Counted from the first letter of the stretch, positions 1 to 13,042 are shown. The stretch: DNA of 64,000 bases from Nilaparvata lugens (GCF_014356525.2 NC_052507.1:56886621-56950620); one strand, 5' to 3'. Translations and numbers: made by a program. The notes: a model not told the origin generated them from the sequence alone.

Positions 1-1369
1 CGTTTTTCTGTTTTTTAAAAGTTGTTCCAAAGTTCCTATAATAATTGTGATATTAAGATTTTAAATTTCATTTAAATAAACCCCGAAATTATATCAGTGA
101 AGTCTGTTCAACATTTTTCGCCACGTGGAAGGACCCAGCCGGAACGATATATTCTACGGCCGAATATATTTCGAAAAACCAAAAAACGGAAACAAAAGTC
201 TACGTAAGTTATTCGAATATATAAAAGGGGATCCCCATAAATCTGCGAAAATTGTACAGCGTAAAAATTAGTCAATGGAAAAAACTGTATATGTTTATAT
301 GCCTATGGATTGGAACAGTAAAGTTATATTTGAAGGTTAGTTTTGAAACGAAACATAACCCTAAAACAAACCAAAGGCTAGCTCATTAACAAGTAGCAAA
401 TTGAGAAGGCAGTTCGACTAAAGATCGATCATAAAAATTATATATCATTAAATTTTTCATTTTTATACTTTCATTTCTAGGCCAAATAAGCCCGAATATT
501 TATTTATTTGAACTACCAAAAAAAAATATACTTGTTAAAAATATATGAACAAATTAGCTTAGCCATATATAACGATTGAGGTTCGATATTCTAGCATATA
601 AAAAACAATATAAACAAAAAAATAGGAAGAAATATTTATTTATTATGGTGTTCGTTATTGTTATAAGCATATATATTCTTATATTATGTCTACTTTATGT
701 TATACAATAATGTCTATGTTCTATAATCATTAGCTGTTCATTGAAGCCAATTTGAAAGCATATCATCATAGACGAATTCTATTATTTATTTATGTATTAT
801 TATAATTATAAAAAACTAAATGATAATTTGGAACAACTTAAAATCAGGAATTTCGCCCTATTTCAAAAGCTTTAAAGTTGGACACAGTGACACCACCCAT
901 TCGGCGTATTGGTTACGTCACAGAATCGGACCAATCCCGAATTAATATGTAAATTTGGCGAGATAAAATTTGAAGGAGAAATTGAAGTGAAAATTAGAAG
1001 AGGAAGACTCGAGGCTATTTTGCAAGGATCATCGGTAGAATGCAGACCTAGTCCACGTACCTAATTGTTCAAAAGCTTTAATTTCTGTTTAATGTAACTT
1101 AATCTTCGTTTTTCTGTTTTTTAAAAGTTGTTCCAAAGTTCCTATAATAATTGTGATATTAAGATTTTAAATTTCATTTAAATAAACCCCGAAATTATAT
1201 CAGTGAAGTCTGTTCAACATTTTTCGCCACGTGGAAGGACCCAGCCGGAACGATATATTCTACGGCCGAATATATTTCGAAAAACCAAAAAACGGAAACA
1301 AAAGTCTACGTAAGTTATTCGAATATATAAAAGGGGATCCCCATAAATCTGCGAAAATTGTACAGCGTA
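1..1369 (+). repeat. Tandem LTR-end/gag-start repeat
   Basis: Bases 1-263 recur almost unchanged at 1107-1369, an offset of 1106. The shared block has an AATAAA-type signal followed by the start of a gag-like reading frame. The simplest reading is a tandem arrangement of LTR and 5' internal segments of one LTR retrotransposon; the window begins inside the first copy. The stretch 264-1106 would then hold the rest of one internal region and the start of the next LTR. It contains an inverted CCAAT box and TTACGTCAC near 909-920, which would suit an LTR promoter. The retrotransposon reading is an inference; the duplication is seen directly. Confidence 0.6.
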
Positions 1370-1452
1370 TAAATTCGTCCATTTGGAAAAGTCATGACTA
1401 TAGTTTTAAGGGTACAAAATTTATCATAATTATATTTTGTAGTATTAAATAA
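1231..1452 (+). pseudogene. Gag-like N-terminal fragment
   Basis: A 73-codon frame opens at a GTG, continues a frame open upstream (NIFRHVEGPSRNDIFYG), and stops at 1450-1452. The same frame is present in the first copy (near 125-265), where it stops after KIVQR. The charged, tyrosine-rich start fits the beginning of a retrotransposon Gag lying just after an LTR end, but no capsid domain follows. A GTAAGT donor-like hexamer occurs inside the frame in both copies. I do not recognise the family, so the gag label rests on context only. Confidence 0.3.
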
Positions 1453-3000
1453 ATTTAACTGTCCACGCTGTACTTAGCCAAAAGGTCTATTTTCCTTAGG
1501 CGAAACCACACCCTGAGAGTAATTTTAATTATTAATTTGTTCTATTCTCTGAATCACCATTTCATATTAACTTATTTTTCCTTGTTTAACTAGTTCAGTT
1601 TATGACCCTTTCCTAAGGGCTATTATCCATTTTATTTTGTTTAATTGAAGAGTACCGAACTTTTTATATAATATTTATAATTTAAAGATTCAAATCTGTT
1701 GTCAACCAATCTTCATTCTGTATCTATTTGAAAGCTATTATTTACATAATCTGTTCATCAATTTATTCAATATTTGTTGTAAAAATACATCCTTCAGAAT
1801 ATATCCATTTTACCGTTCTATTAAACTGGGTTTACTTCATTATACCTCCAAATTCGTTCTTTCTCGACTGACACACATTGATCATTCAGGACACATCCTG
1901 TTTTGCAATAGTCAGACAGTAGCGAGTATAGTATCTATCATTAGATTATTATTTCTTCTGGTGGTAAATGGTGATCGATTTTCTTATCAAGTAACAAATT
2001 CTGTCATTGAGGGTATCCCGCAGAATCAAATAATAAATCGACTTCCCCTAGCCTACCCCACCGAGGTGAAGTGAATCCTACATTATTAGCCGACCAACAT
2101 CGCGAAGAGAGGTAGTAGATCGTTTAAACAGCATTAGAATTAAACTCGGTACTCGAAATATTTACTATTTTGGTTCAGCACTTTGCTCTCATACAACCTA
2201 TAGTACTTATCAGAGACCTGGTTCGCATGGATTTGCCATTCTATCTGTTGTTTCCTACGGTCTAACATCTTTCCAAATTACGGCACAATTATTGGATTCT
2301 GGATATATTAGTCATCATTTGGAGAAAAGGTTCACTCCAAAATTACTATCTCTGTCTGATCGTAGTGACAGCAGAATTTATTTTCAGCAGGTTCAAGTTG
2401 AACTGCATTTTATTATTAAATTGAATCTAATTCCACCTCACCATATTATATCCACCTACAACATTAAGTTAGAAATTCAGGTCCCTTACTTCGGCTACCT
2501 TTGTAGACCGCCAACCTCTTTATTGAGCAAGTTAACTTTTTCAATCTGTCCTATCCACACACCAGCCATTCTGTTTCGATACTTTGATTTACGTGATATC
2601 GACAATCCGATTAAACAAAGGTTGGTCAACCTAACCTACAAGTACTCACCGTTAAATCATAACCTCAAGTACTATCATTGTTCAATTGTTCTATTCAATC
2701 CGACTATTTTAACTATCAATTACTTGTTTCTTGTACGTCCTCTCTTTTCTACGGAACAAAATAGGCTGCAACATTCGCCAACACAAGGTAAGACCTACTA
2801 TACAAGGAAATTGTACTCATGGCTGAACAATTATAACCCTAATTTATTGTCATTTAGTTCAAATCATATATTTCCGTGTCCCCCCCTTTGGAGTAAGATT
2901 ATGACGCATTTCCCCTCCAGAGACTGGGATTTGATACATGACGCTTCAACGGAGGCCGATATCTGACACTATGAACCAGCTAATCACTTATCATGAGAAT
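1453..3000. other. No recognisable gene
   Basis: AT-rich DNA. A 224-codon open frame on the plus strand (2292-2966) is rich in L, Y, S, P and H, as expected from a pyrimidine-rich strand, and has no domain I recognise. I see no other structure. Confidence 0.5.
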
Positions 3001-3006
3001 GCGAGG

Positions 3007-3070
3007 TGACTGACTTCGAAGATGATCATCATTATCATCAACATCATCATCATCTTCATCAACAAGGACA
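3007..3070 (+). repeat. (ATC)n/(CAT)n microsatellite
   Basis: Imperfect trinucleotide run of ATC/CAT units, followed by CAA-rich triplets to about 3080. A run of about 16 G residues sits farther on, near 3266-3281. Confidence 0.85.
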
Positions 3071-3809
3071 ACAACAACAAAAGCATCACCATCTCAAGCT
3101 TGACTTTGCATTGTGAATCAAATCTTACCGTTACCTCGCCATAGCCCCACCTCAATGCCCTAGCCGCTTGCCTTAACCCAAGCTTAACCGTAACCAGCAG
3201 TCAACAACATGAATGGTTGATGAGTTGTTTTGTGTGCTATTGATGCTCCGCCGTGGTGATGGCGGGGGGGGGGGGGGTTGTCAACTGTGCGTGATGCAAT
3301 TATAGAGGACTACATTTATAGATAATGTTGTGGAAGGGATGGTGGTGGCATTGAAAAGGCGCAAGATGGAGGGTGCAGGAGAAGGTGGAAAATGAAGATG
3401 AAAAATGTAGTGATGAGATAAATATGAATAAGAAGAGGTGGAAACGAGCTGTAAAGCAAAACAAGAGAGAATCAAGATAGGAGGAATTTCACAGAAGCCA
3501 CAGAAGGTTATAAAAGGAGGCAATTCTCCTTTGACTGACAATTCCTATACTCTGATAGGAGTTTCTGAGAAGCTTTCAAAAACGAACAAACAAACAAGAC
3601 AGAGGTTCTTGAGGGAGATGGGGTAGGAGCGTAGAAATATTTATTGAGATAATTAATAGGAAAGATCGATCAGAAGAGAAAAGTGTAGTGAGAGGGTTAA
3701 TAAGAAGCAGAAAAGGCAGGAAGAGAAAGTAGCGAGAAAGGTGGAAAATGTAGTGGCGAGGAAAAGGTTGAACTCGGAAAGATAAGGAGTAGTGATAGGA
3801 GAAGGTAGA

Positions 3810-3985
3810 GGGATTGAGGAGGTATTTGAGGAAGAAGAAGGAAGAGGAAAAGGAGCATGAAAAATTATAAGGAAGCATATAGGAGGTATTTGAGGAAGAA
3901 GAAGGAAGAGGAAAAATATAATAAGTATTTGAGGAAGAAGGAAGAAGAGTAAAGGAGCATGAACTATTACAAGGAAGCATAGGGA
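3810..3985 (+). repeat. Purine-rich minisatellite
   Basis: About three degenerate copies of a unit of roughly 65-70 bases containing TATTTGAGGAAGAAG, then GGAGCATGAA, then AAGGAAGCATA. The whole block 3350-4150 is strongly purine-rich on the plus strand, which explains the long open frames on the minus strand here. Confidence 0.7.
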
Positions 3986-4276
3986 CATTGAATGAAGATA
4001 AAGAGGTGAGAAACGGGAATAGTAAAGGGAGAACATCAGCAAAAGTGATTTTGGTGGGTGAACGAGACAGTAAAGAATTGGAAAGTGTGGCAAGGAGAGA
4101 AAATTGGAAGTAAGGAAGGAAACGAACAGAAGGTGAGAGAAGAAATTAGTGCAGGGAAATATATCAATTATGAATAATAGTGGAAAATTCCATGTGGAGG
4201 AGAGACAGAAACGAATGAGAAACTATTAAATATCTAACTTTGGGAGAGGAATAGTACAAGGTTACCATACTTTTTC

Positions 4277-4423
4277 TCTCCCTTTCATTTTTACTTTCCG
4301 TGCCCTAATACCATAGGTAAGGAAAGTATTGCTTTCCAAAAAAAATCAAGGTACCCAAATTTCCAAATTTCTGTACGTATCAAGGTCCAAAAAAGTGGTT
4401 TTTGGGTATTGGTCTGTATGTGT
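4277..4423 (+). repeat. Dispersed repeat, left half
   Basis: The segment contains CATAGGTAAGGAAAGTATTG and ends in TCTGTATGTGT. From memory this resembles a high-copy repeat of planthoppers and other Hemiptera that normally runs on into a (GT)n tract. The matching right half is at 28296-28975, so the retrotransposon nest at 4424-28295 was inserted between the halves, with GTGT on both sides. The species link is recollection, not a search result. Confidence 0.55.
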
Positions 4424-4425
4424 TC

Positions 4426-6167
4426 TGACGTTATTTTTTTAATGAATAACGATTTGCCTACTTGGCTGCAGTCAGTAAAGCATGAGTGCAAAAATATATA
4501 AGTCTGGTTGTGGTTTTTAGAATACAACTTGGAAAAAATCCTTATAGGCTCGCTCAGGAGCTCCGGCAGATTATTGCTCTTGGACAATTTATAGAAATCT
4601 TTGGAATGTATTATTTCCAGAGATTTAATCAACAATGCAATATATTGTTGAGTAAACCAGCTTATTCCATTAATGATAAAATCGGATGGTAACTTTCTTA
4701 ATAATTCAATACTGATAATTTGATAAATAGATATGAGATTTGTCATGCATGGTATTGGGGAATTAAAAAATGGATACACCATGAAAAATTTGATACATAT
4801 ATTGTACGAATAAATATTAAAAACCAGATAAATATGGAAACATATAGAGCAACAAACACACACAATAAATACAAGAATAAATATATCAAAATAAAATATC
4901 ACAGACTGGTACACTACTTTTCAGCTCTTTAGCATGAAACGTTACCATGTGCTTTTTCAATTCATTGATAATATGCATTTATTTATATGCAACTTAGGTA
5001 TCGACTTGCTGTTGCTTGTCGATTTAGAAAATCTCACTTTATATCTTCTTTCCAAAAGTCATAAAATAATAAATTGATAAATCAGAAATTATAAATATAT
5101 TAATTTCTATAGGCTTCAGTATATTCCTCAATAATATATATATCTCTTAGGGCTTAAGGTTCGGCCTCTGATGGAAGTAGATAAATCAATTTATCCAGTG
5201 AACAAGAGCTACATTATATCTTTACAAATTGTTGAATAGAATCAATGATTGAGTGAGCATATGTATATTATAAAATTAAAATTGAATATTCCTTTAAGCT
5301 GTGCACCTTTGGATATGTAAATTTGATATAACTGTTATCCAATAAAATATATTTCTCGTACCTTCTTAAGACTTGCACAAGTTTTATAATAGTTTTTATT
5401 ATTTATAACCTTTCTGACGAGCTAGCTATTATATTTGTTTCACTTGAAGCACTGAGGGCGGCCTAACTTTATATATTTCAACAATTTATCACTCACGTGC
5501 TGAATTTTTACAAGATGTTGGCGGCGATCCGAATTTCCTGGTAGTCCTGGATTTTGGGTGGCCGAATTCGTCTTCTCCAAGGGATTAAATGAATATTTAG
5601 ATGACTTTCGCTTTAATGCAGCATCACTAAGTCTCATAAAAATTATTAATGACTTTATACTTTAAGTCTTTCAAAAGTACAATGTAATAAAGGGTCTTGT
5701 GCTCTACAAAATTTAGTGTCATTCCATAAGGTTCTACTCTTATTTCTACAATTTTCATTTCCGACTCACAAATTTACATATATTTAAATAATTAATAAGA
5801 TAAATCTTATCATTTATAGAAATATTTATAAATACATTTGAATCGGCTCTCTATTGCCGCCCATCGATTACCGCAATTTGATTGGTTCATGCAAATTCAT
5901 CACTGTATCCATGCGCCTAGAAACATCCTACTTCCTTAATATTCTAATTCATTTTCATTTGGTGGTTTGAGTATATTCATTACAGATAATAGTTTTTTGG
6001 GGTTTATAAGTTGTTTCTCCCTTTACAACAATTAGCCATGTGCTTTCCAAAGTCCTCCAGTTGCATACCATTTGTTTACAATAAATTTTTGCCAAGGTGT
6101 CTGGCTAGATTCCACATTATGCAACTTGATCGATTATTAGGTCGCCGATCAGAAGGTGTTTTAAGCC
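4426..6167 (-). repeat. Long LTR of element E2, left copy, truncated
   Basis: The sequence from TGACGTT at 4426 is a close copy of 8405-9615 and of 18344-18961 plus 27385-27970. It is a distant copy of 11021-12840 over its upper half. The associated gag is on the minus strand, so this is the downstream (3') LTR. Its upper end, about 130-220 bases that finish in TTACA in the other copies, is missing: at 6167/6168 the LTR runs directly into gag sequence. Short open frames inside it (for example 4291-4914) are LTR sequence repeated in every copy and not genes. Confidence 0.8.
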
Positions 6168-7790
6168 ATCATATGGTACCGGTTCATAAGCTTGGCTGGT
6201 GTACTGATTGATCTTTGAATTGTATTGATTTTGTGAATATGATTGATCTGACCGATGATTTGGTATTGCCATCACAGATTGTATGCCATATAGATGGTTT
6301 ATCAAATGTTTACAACCAGTTATTGGTTGAGTGGCGAGTGCCATTCTAACTCGGAAAGGTAGCTTTTTTAAGATGATACTCGCTGAAGCAGAGTCGTTTA
6401 TTGGCTCGTTCAGCTGAGAATTCTTGAACTGTAGGGCAGTGACAGAAAAAGTGTATGCACTGTCTAAATAAGGATTGAAATCGCATGATATAATATCTGC
6501 TCGTGCGTCCAACTGTTTACTTCTGCTCCAATACTGTTCCAGGAAGACAGCGATAAACTCCTCCAACAATGTAAACTCATGGGCTCTATTCCGGAAAAAC
6601 AACAGGGGTTCACCACTTAGTAAGCTGGTTAAACGGAGTCGCCACATACTCCAAGAGGTGGGTGCAAGAGTTTGTACTATTTTTATTTGGTCAATAAACG
6701 GTTGAGGTTGCAAATAGCAATCAGTATTATCAAATCTACCCAGTCCCTGCAGTATAAAATTTGAATTGATGCCATCTGCTTGAATTCCATGAGGTTGTTG
6801 CTGGATATGATTTTCTAATGCTATTATTTTCTCATGTGCCACTTGCCATTGATTATTACTTGAAGTTTTATTAATCTCTATCTCTTGATTTAATTGTGTT
6901 AAAGTTGATTTTTGTATTTGCAGAGTTCCATTTGGAGCTTTACATGTTCTGTGTTCTGATTTAGATTACTTTGTAATTGATTCATTTGTGTATGTATACA
7001 TGCTGGTCTGTTTACTTTGCATAGCTGTGATATAATTAGTATTTTTATCTACTGTAGAAGATATATTCTGGTTAGCGATTGTAATCTGTTTTCGGATTTC
7101 CTGTTGGCAATTGGCTTTAATGCTGGTTGCTATTTCTTGAATAGGTGCGGTGGTTTGCATTGTTAGGCAATCTATTCTTTCATTTGATTCAAATGTAACT
7201 GTATCTATTCTTTCTGTTAATCCTGCCATAATTTTTCCCTGACTTTCCCTTTGTAAATCTATCATTACCTTTAACTCTTCCCTATGACTTTCTACTTTGC
7301 TATCGATAGCATCTAACCTCCGTTCTATTGACTGTATGGCGTCTGCTGTCTCCTTCATACCCTGTTCTACTGTTTGTTTATTTGCCTCTTTAATTGCTGT
7401 GTTTTCTTTTTTAATTTCCTGCATCATATTATCCATTGTATTTTGTAACATGATAGTGAACATACTACTAGTTTGCTCCATTATTTCCTTTTTAAAAGGG
7501 TCTAGTTCCGTATCTGAAAATATACTTTGTTTCGTCAGATGTGACTCTGCCTCCGGGGATACTGGATCTGCAGGCTGCTCCTCGCCCCCCTCGACGTTGA
7601 TCTCTGCTATCCTCTGGTTCAGCGGTGCGTCGGTGGCATCGATCTGAGTGGATGACAGAGGTTGCAGACTTTGTGGATCAAAAACTATCGACCCGACACT
7701 TCCTGGTTCCCTTTCTCGTGGCATATTGACATCAACCATTGTGGGAGTTGATGGGCTGGGAGTCGACAAAGTGGGGTTCTGAACAACCAC
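6168..7790 (-). pseudogene. Gag remnant of element E2
   Basis: Structural protein of a gag-only LTR retrotransposon, in two open pieces on the minus strand. The N-terminal piece (7790-6966, 274 codons) has a Pro/Ser/Glu-rich start and a long coiled-coil with repeated ERID-type heptads. The next piece (from 6842 down) has the capsid-like region with LGRFDNTD, WRLRLTSLLSGEP and FLEQYWSRSKQ. The same motifs occur in the E3 Gag at 13043-15462. Between the pieces (6842-6966) the frame shifts at least twice. The gene stops at 6168, where it abuts LTR sequence, so the basic C-terminal region seen in E3 is absent. No protease, reverse transcriptase or integrase lies nearby. Assignment as Gag rests on the capsid-like region and its place between a leader with a primer-binding site and an LTR. 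Confidence 0.7.
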
Positions 7791-8404
7791 TGTACATATA
7801 CGAGACTTCAGAGTTAGCGGGAGTGTGGTTCATGTTACTAATGTGTGTTAAGTGCAATTTAAAAAAGTGATGAATATTATGCAATGAGTGTTTTTTGAGG
7901 ACACAAGGAGGGATTCACAGCCAATAGCTATGTGCAGTGTGCTTTGGCTACAAACTATCAGGTATTTATTACTTAAGTTCTTATAATATATTAATATTAT
8001 CCATGTATTGAGTTGTTGATTCCTGACTAGCTTACAGACTGTGGCTTATATTATTCTCCAACCGGCTTATATTTAAAATACCAATGACAAGACAAATTTC
8101 AGCAGTTTAGGCTCATAAAAATAATATAGTTCTCTCTAAAATACTGTTTCAACAATAATAATAGAAATTTTATAAAATAATTTTTTTCTTGTTTGAAGCT
8201 ATTGATTCCCAAAAAGTAGTTTTTCACCTGCCTGCTTTCACAGTACATTCTTACTATCTATCATCCATTCACGACAAATCTCATTATACATTGACTTGTC
8301 TTTAGTTATTATCAGCAATATATGGTCTTGATTTATTCTCAATAATGACTTAATGAGCTCTGTTCTCATCACCAGTCCCACGTTGAATGCACCATGTTTT
8401 CATC
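7791..8404 (-). other. E2 leader (untranslated)
   Basis: Sequence between the gag start and the LTR at 8405. Bases 8012-8404 recur at 17950-18343. This copy is uninterrupted at TTGAGTTGTTGA (8009-8020), which is the empty version of the site where E3 joins at 17949/17950. Confidence 0.65.
8375..8394 (-). promoter_or_regulatory. Putative primer-binding site, E2
   Basis: On the minus strand this reads TGGTGCATTCAACGTGGG, 10 bases after the LTR end. TGG at the start and CAACGTGGG fit a degenerate lysine-tRNA site (canonical TGGCGCCCAACGTGGGG). A copy lies at 18314-18333. Confidence 0.5.
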
Positions 8405-10502
8405 TGACATTATTTTTCTAATGAATAACGATTTGCCTACTTGGCTGCAGTCAGTAAAGCATGAGTGCAAAAATATATAAGTCTGGTTGTGGTTTTTAGA
8501 ATACAACTTAGAAAAAATCCTTATAGGCTCGCTCAGGAGCTCCGGCAGTTCATTGCTCTTGGACAATTTATAGAAATCTTTGGAATGTATTATTCCCAGG
8601 GTTTAATTAACAATGCAATATATTGCTGAGTAAACCAGCTTATTCAACTAATGATAAAATCTGATGGTAACTTTCTTAATAATCCAATACTGATAATTTG
8701 ATAGATAGATATGAGATTCGTCATGCATAGTATTGGGGAATTAAATAAAGGATACACCATAAAAAATTTTATACATATATTGTACAAATAAATATTAAAA
8801 ACCAGAAAAATATGGAAACATATAGAGCAACAAACACACACAATAAATACAAGAATAAATATATCAAAATAAAATATCACAGACTGGTACACTACTTTTC
8901 AGCTCTTCAGCACGAAACGTTACCATGTGCTTTTTTAATTCATTAATAATATGCATTTATTTATATGCAGCTTAGGTATCGACTTGCTGTTGCTTGTCGA
9001 TTTAGAAAATCTCATTTTATATCTTCTCTCCAAAAGTCATAAAATAATAAATTGATAAATCAGAAATTATAAATATATTAATTTCTATAGGCTTCAGTAT
9101 ATTCCTCAATAATATATATATCTCTTAGGGCTTAAGGTTCAGCCTCTGATGGAAGTAGATAAATCAATTTATCCAGTGAACAAGAGCTACATTATATCTT
9201 TACAAATTGTTAAATAGAATCAATGATTGAGTGAGCATATGTATATTATAAGATTAAAATTAAATATTCCTTTAAGCTGTGCACCTTTGCATATGTAAAT
9301 TTGATATAACTGTTATCCAATAAAATATATTTCTTGTACCTTCTTAAGACTTGCGCAGGTTTTATAATAGTTTTTTGTATCTATAACCTTTCCGACGAGC
9401 TAGCTTTTATATTTGTTTCACTTGAAGCACTGAGGGCGCCCTAACTTTATATATTTCAACAATTTATCACTCACGTGCTGAATTTTTACAAGATGTTGGC
9501 GGCGATCCAAGTTTCCTGGTAGTCCTGGATTTTTGGTGGCCAAAGTCATCTTCTCCAAGGGATTAAATAAATATTTAAATGACTTTTGCTTTAATGCAGC
9601 ATCACGAAGTCTTTTAAGAAATTCAATAATTTAATTTAACTTTAACTTTTACAAAATCATTAGCAAGGTACTACGCTCTAAAATATTTGGGGTCCTCCTA
9701 TGGTGGCATTTGGTTGGCGAGTGCTGGTTCTCCTTTCTCAATTTTACAAATCTTATTTCCGACTTTCAAATTAACATAAAATTTGAATATCTTAGTCCTC
9801 CGCCATTTAGGTTCAAATAGATCTTACAAAAAATACAAAATATTGCTTAGATTGTATGATTAATATTTCTTTGCTTTCGAGCCATATCGATAACATAGAC
9901 TATACAAAGTTTTAACACAAAATCCAGTACATTTATATAAATATATAGAAATATTTTTGAATTGGCCTTCAGTTGCCGCCTATTAACTGCCGTTTGCTAT
10001 TGGTGCATGCAAATTTTATTCGGTATTCATGCGCCTGGTACCTCCTATTTCCTGAATACACTTAATTATTTTTATTTGGTTTATTTGTTATGCTCTTTAC
10101 ATGCTAGCTAATATTCTATACATTAATATTAATTTCATGCTACCCAATAATTAGCCACGTGATCAGGTGTTTTTTCACATTGCACACCATTTGATTGCAA
10201 TAGAGCTCTGCCAAGGGGTTTTGGTCAGATTCTACGTTTCTCGATTTGATCGATCTCTAGGTCACCGATCCGTGAATACATGTACCTAACCTCAATCTTC
10301 AAATATTTTATATAATAATCTATTTATGAGCAATAAAATTCCTTCAAATCCTTTTTAGGTTTTTGTACCATTTAGCCAGAACAAGCTGATGCTATCTAAT
10401 CTTAGTTATTATCTATTTGGCGATATTAGCCAGTTACTTTATTTTCAGACCTATTACTATTTCGGTTAGGGATTTTTATCTACCCAAATTTGATACTTTA
10501 CA
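8405..10502 (-). repeat. Chimeric long LTR
   Basis: The lower part (8405 to about 9615) is nearly identical to the E2 LTR. The upper part (about 9615-10502, ending GATACTTTACA) is nearly identical to the E3 LTRs (11945-12840 and 17050-17949). The switch lies in the shared GCAGCATCAC.AAGTCT region. On the minus strand it starts TGTAAAG and ends in a TGAC/GTCA terminus. It is upstream LTR for the gag at 6168-7790 and also downstream LTR for the fragment at 10503-10745. Confidence 0.75.
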
Positions 10503-10745
10503 CGCGCCCCTGGGTTTGAATTCAAATATTTGAGAATCACAATGTTTTTAATGAAAACCCACCCTTCAATACATCGATATATACTATACTTTATTTATAA
10601 TTATACTCTCATACTTCTATCACAGTTCGCAGACATATTTGCTGCATCTCCTTTAGACCTCTGTCAAATACAATAACAAATTCTCCTCCTCAACACACAT
10701 AAAATATCATAAATATAATCTTCTAAACGCACTCCTCCTGACAAC
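10503..10745 (-). repeat. 3' internal fragment of an E3-type element
   Basis: A copy of 12841-13080, the segment between the E3 gag end and its 3' LTR. It begins CGCGCCCCTGGG next to the LTR, which on the minus strand places a G-rich tract just before the LTR, as a polypurine tract would be. Homology ends near 10745, after CAACACTTAAAA. Confidence 0.65.
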
Positions 10746-11020
10746 ACTTAAAACATAATATTTTTAAATTCGCCGCTTGCAGGGCCGCCAACCTAACTAC
10801 ACACATTTCATGATTCTCACAATCGATTCCTTTCAGACAATAATTTCGATTCACAAACTTCTGGGCTTATATCTTATAGTATTTCTTAGGTCTTAATATA
10901 AATAATTTTCTATACATCAGGTACAATACTTTTCTTTTGCTAATGGCTCTTTGGTTTTTTGGTAGCTTGTATTCACTTTAGTTTTTTTTTTCAGGTAACA
11001 AACGTGGCATAACTAATGGT
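10746..11020. other. Unassigned insert between LTR copies
   Basis: About 275 bases with no counterpart elsewhere in the window and no coding signal. It replaces the lowest roughly 170 bases of the following LTR. It may be the internal region of another family member. Confidence 0.4.
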
Positions 11021-12840
11021 AATAAAAATAAATATATATAATATGATACTTATACTATAGTGTTGAGGAATAAAAATAAATTGCACACCATAAACATTTC
11101 ATACATATATTAAACAAATAATGCAAAAAATAGATCGAGGCAAAAAATATATAGAGAGCGATAAAAATATAATATAAAATAGAACAATAATTGAAATCAG
11201 TAAAATATCACAGGCTAAACTTTATATTCTAGATTTATGGCACGAATCATTACCATGTGCCTTTATCTTAAAATCATATGCATTCTTTTGCATGTAGCTG
11301 CGATATGCGCTTGCTAATACTTGTCGACTTGGACAATTCAATTAAGAATATGTGCTTTAAGATCAGCTTGATAAATTAGCCACTAATAATCCAAATATAT
11401 ATATATTAAAATCTCTGGTGCTTAGCAGATTTCTTTGTATCGAATATATATTTTTATCTCAGGGTGCAAGATTCGGCACCTGACGGAATAGGTAGAGCCA
11501 TCCATCTAGTGAATTAGAGCTATAACAAACTATCGCAAATTATACTGCAAAAAATTAAATATCATATGCATATGTTTTAGTAGCCTAGATTTTATACTTC
11601 TTTGATTCAATAGAAATTTCTGAACTGTATTGATCTGTATTTCTTTCAATAAAATACCTTTAATACTAATGTTTACTTGCGCAAGTATTACTCTTATTAA
11701 TTTCTTAATTTATAATAAAAACCCTTTCGGCGAGCTAGCTTTGATCATCAGATTAATTCGAAGCACTAGGGCGCCCATCACTAATTCAAATTTATCACTC
11801 ACGTGTCGAAAATCTTCTTGTAAGCCGCCGATGTCGATCCAACTCCATGTGGTCCGGGAATATGGTAGCCGGAATCGTCTCTTCCCAGGGGTTATAAATT
11901 TATTTAAAAAATGAAAAATGACTTCTGCTTTACAACAGCATCACGAAGTCTTTTAAGAAATTCAATAATTTAATTTAACTTTAACTTTTACAAAATCATT
12001 AGCAAGGTACTACGCTCTAAAATATTTGGGGTCCTCCTATGGTGGCATTTGGTTGGCGAGTGCTGGTTCTCCTTTCTCAATTTTACAAATCTTATTTCCG
12101 ACTTTCAAATTAACATAAAATTTGAATATCTTAGTCCTCCGCCATTTAGGTTCAAATAGATCTTACAAAAAATACCAAAATATTGCTTAGATTGTATGAT
12201 TAATAATTTCTTTGCTTTCGAGCCATATCGATAACATAGACTATACAAAGTTTTAACACAAAATCCAGTACATTTATATAATATATAGAATATTTTTGAA
12301 TTGGCCTACAGTTGCCGCCTATTAACTGCCGTTTTGCTATTGGTGCATGCAAATTTTATTCGGTATTCATGCGCCTGGTACCTCCTATTTCCTGAATACA
12401 CTTAATTATTTTTATTTGGTTTATTTGTTATGCTCTTTACATGCTAGCTAATATTCTATACATTAATATTAATTTCATGCTACCTAATAATTAGCCACGT
12501 GATCAGGTGTTTTTTCACATTGCACACCATTTGATTGCAATAGAGCTCTGCCAAGGGGTTTTGGTCAGATTCTACGTTTCTCGATTTGATCGATCTCTAG
12601 GTCACCGATCCGTGAATACATGTACCTAACCTCAATCTTCAAATATTTTATATAATAATCTATTTATGAGCAATAAATTCCTTCAAATCCTTTTTAGGTT
12701 TTTGTACCATTTAGCCAGAACAAGCTGAGGCTATCTAATCTTAGTTATTATCTATTTGGCGATATTAGCCAGTTACTTTATTTTCAGACCTATTACTATT
12801 TCGGTTAGGGATTTTTATCTACCCAATTTGATACTTTACA
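11021..12840 (-). repeat. E3 long LTR, 3' copy
   Basis: A direct repeat of 16120-17949, with only scattered single-base differences and small indels seen by eye. It lies downstream of the gag at 13043-15462 on the minus strand. The minus-strand start TGTAAAG is intact; the other end is cut off relative to the 5' copy. Its upper half is a diverged relative of the E2 LTR. The 94-codon open frame at 11630-11914 is LTR sequence. Confidence 0.8.
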
Positions 12841-13042
12841 CGCGCCCCTGGGTTTGAATTCAAATATTTGAGAATCACAATGTTTTTAATGAAAACCCAC
12901 CCTTCAATACATCGATATATACTATACTTTATTTATAATTATACTCTCATACTTCTATCACAGTTCGCAGACATATTTGCTGCATCTCCTTTAGACCTCT
13001 GTCAAATACATAACAAATTCTCCTCCTCAACACACATAAATA

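Noticed and set aside
1300..1320. GTAAGT as the donor of a host exon
   Set aside because: Lies inside a tandem retrotransposon-derived segment with no partner acceptor or conserved peptide; kept only as a note.
2292..2966. 224-codon open frame
   Set aside because: Composition (Leu, Tyr, Ser, Pro, His, Asn) follows a pyrimidine-rich strand; no domain, no clear promoter or splice context, no second copy in the window.
3576..4093. Long Leu/Phe/Ser/Pro open frames on the minus strand
   Set aside because: Reverse side of a purine-rich minisatellite.
4291..4914. 207-codon minus-strand frame with membrane-like segments, repeated at 8369-8892 and 18317-18831
   Set aside because: It is LTR sequence plus the edge of the dispersed repeat; the frame is broken by stops or shifts in the other copies.
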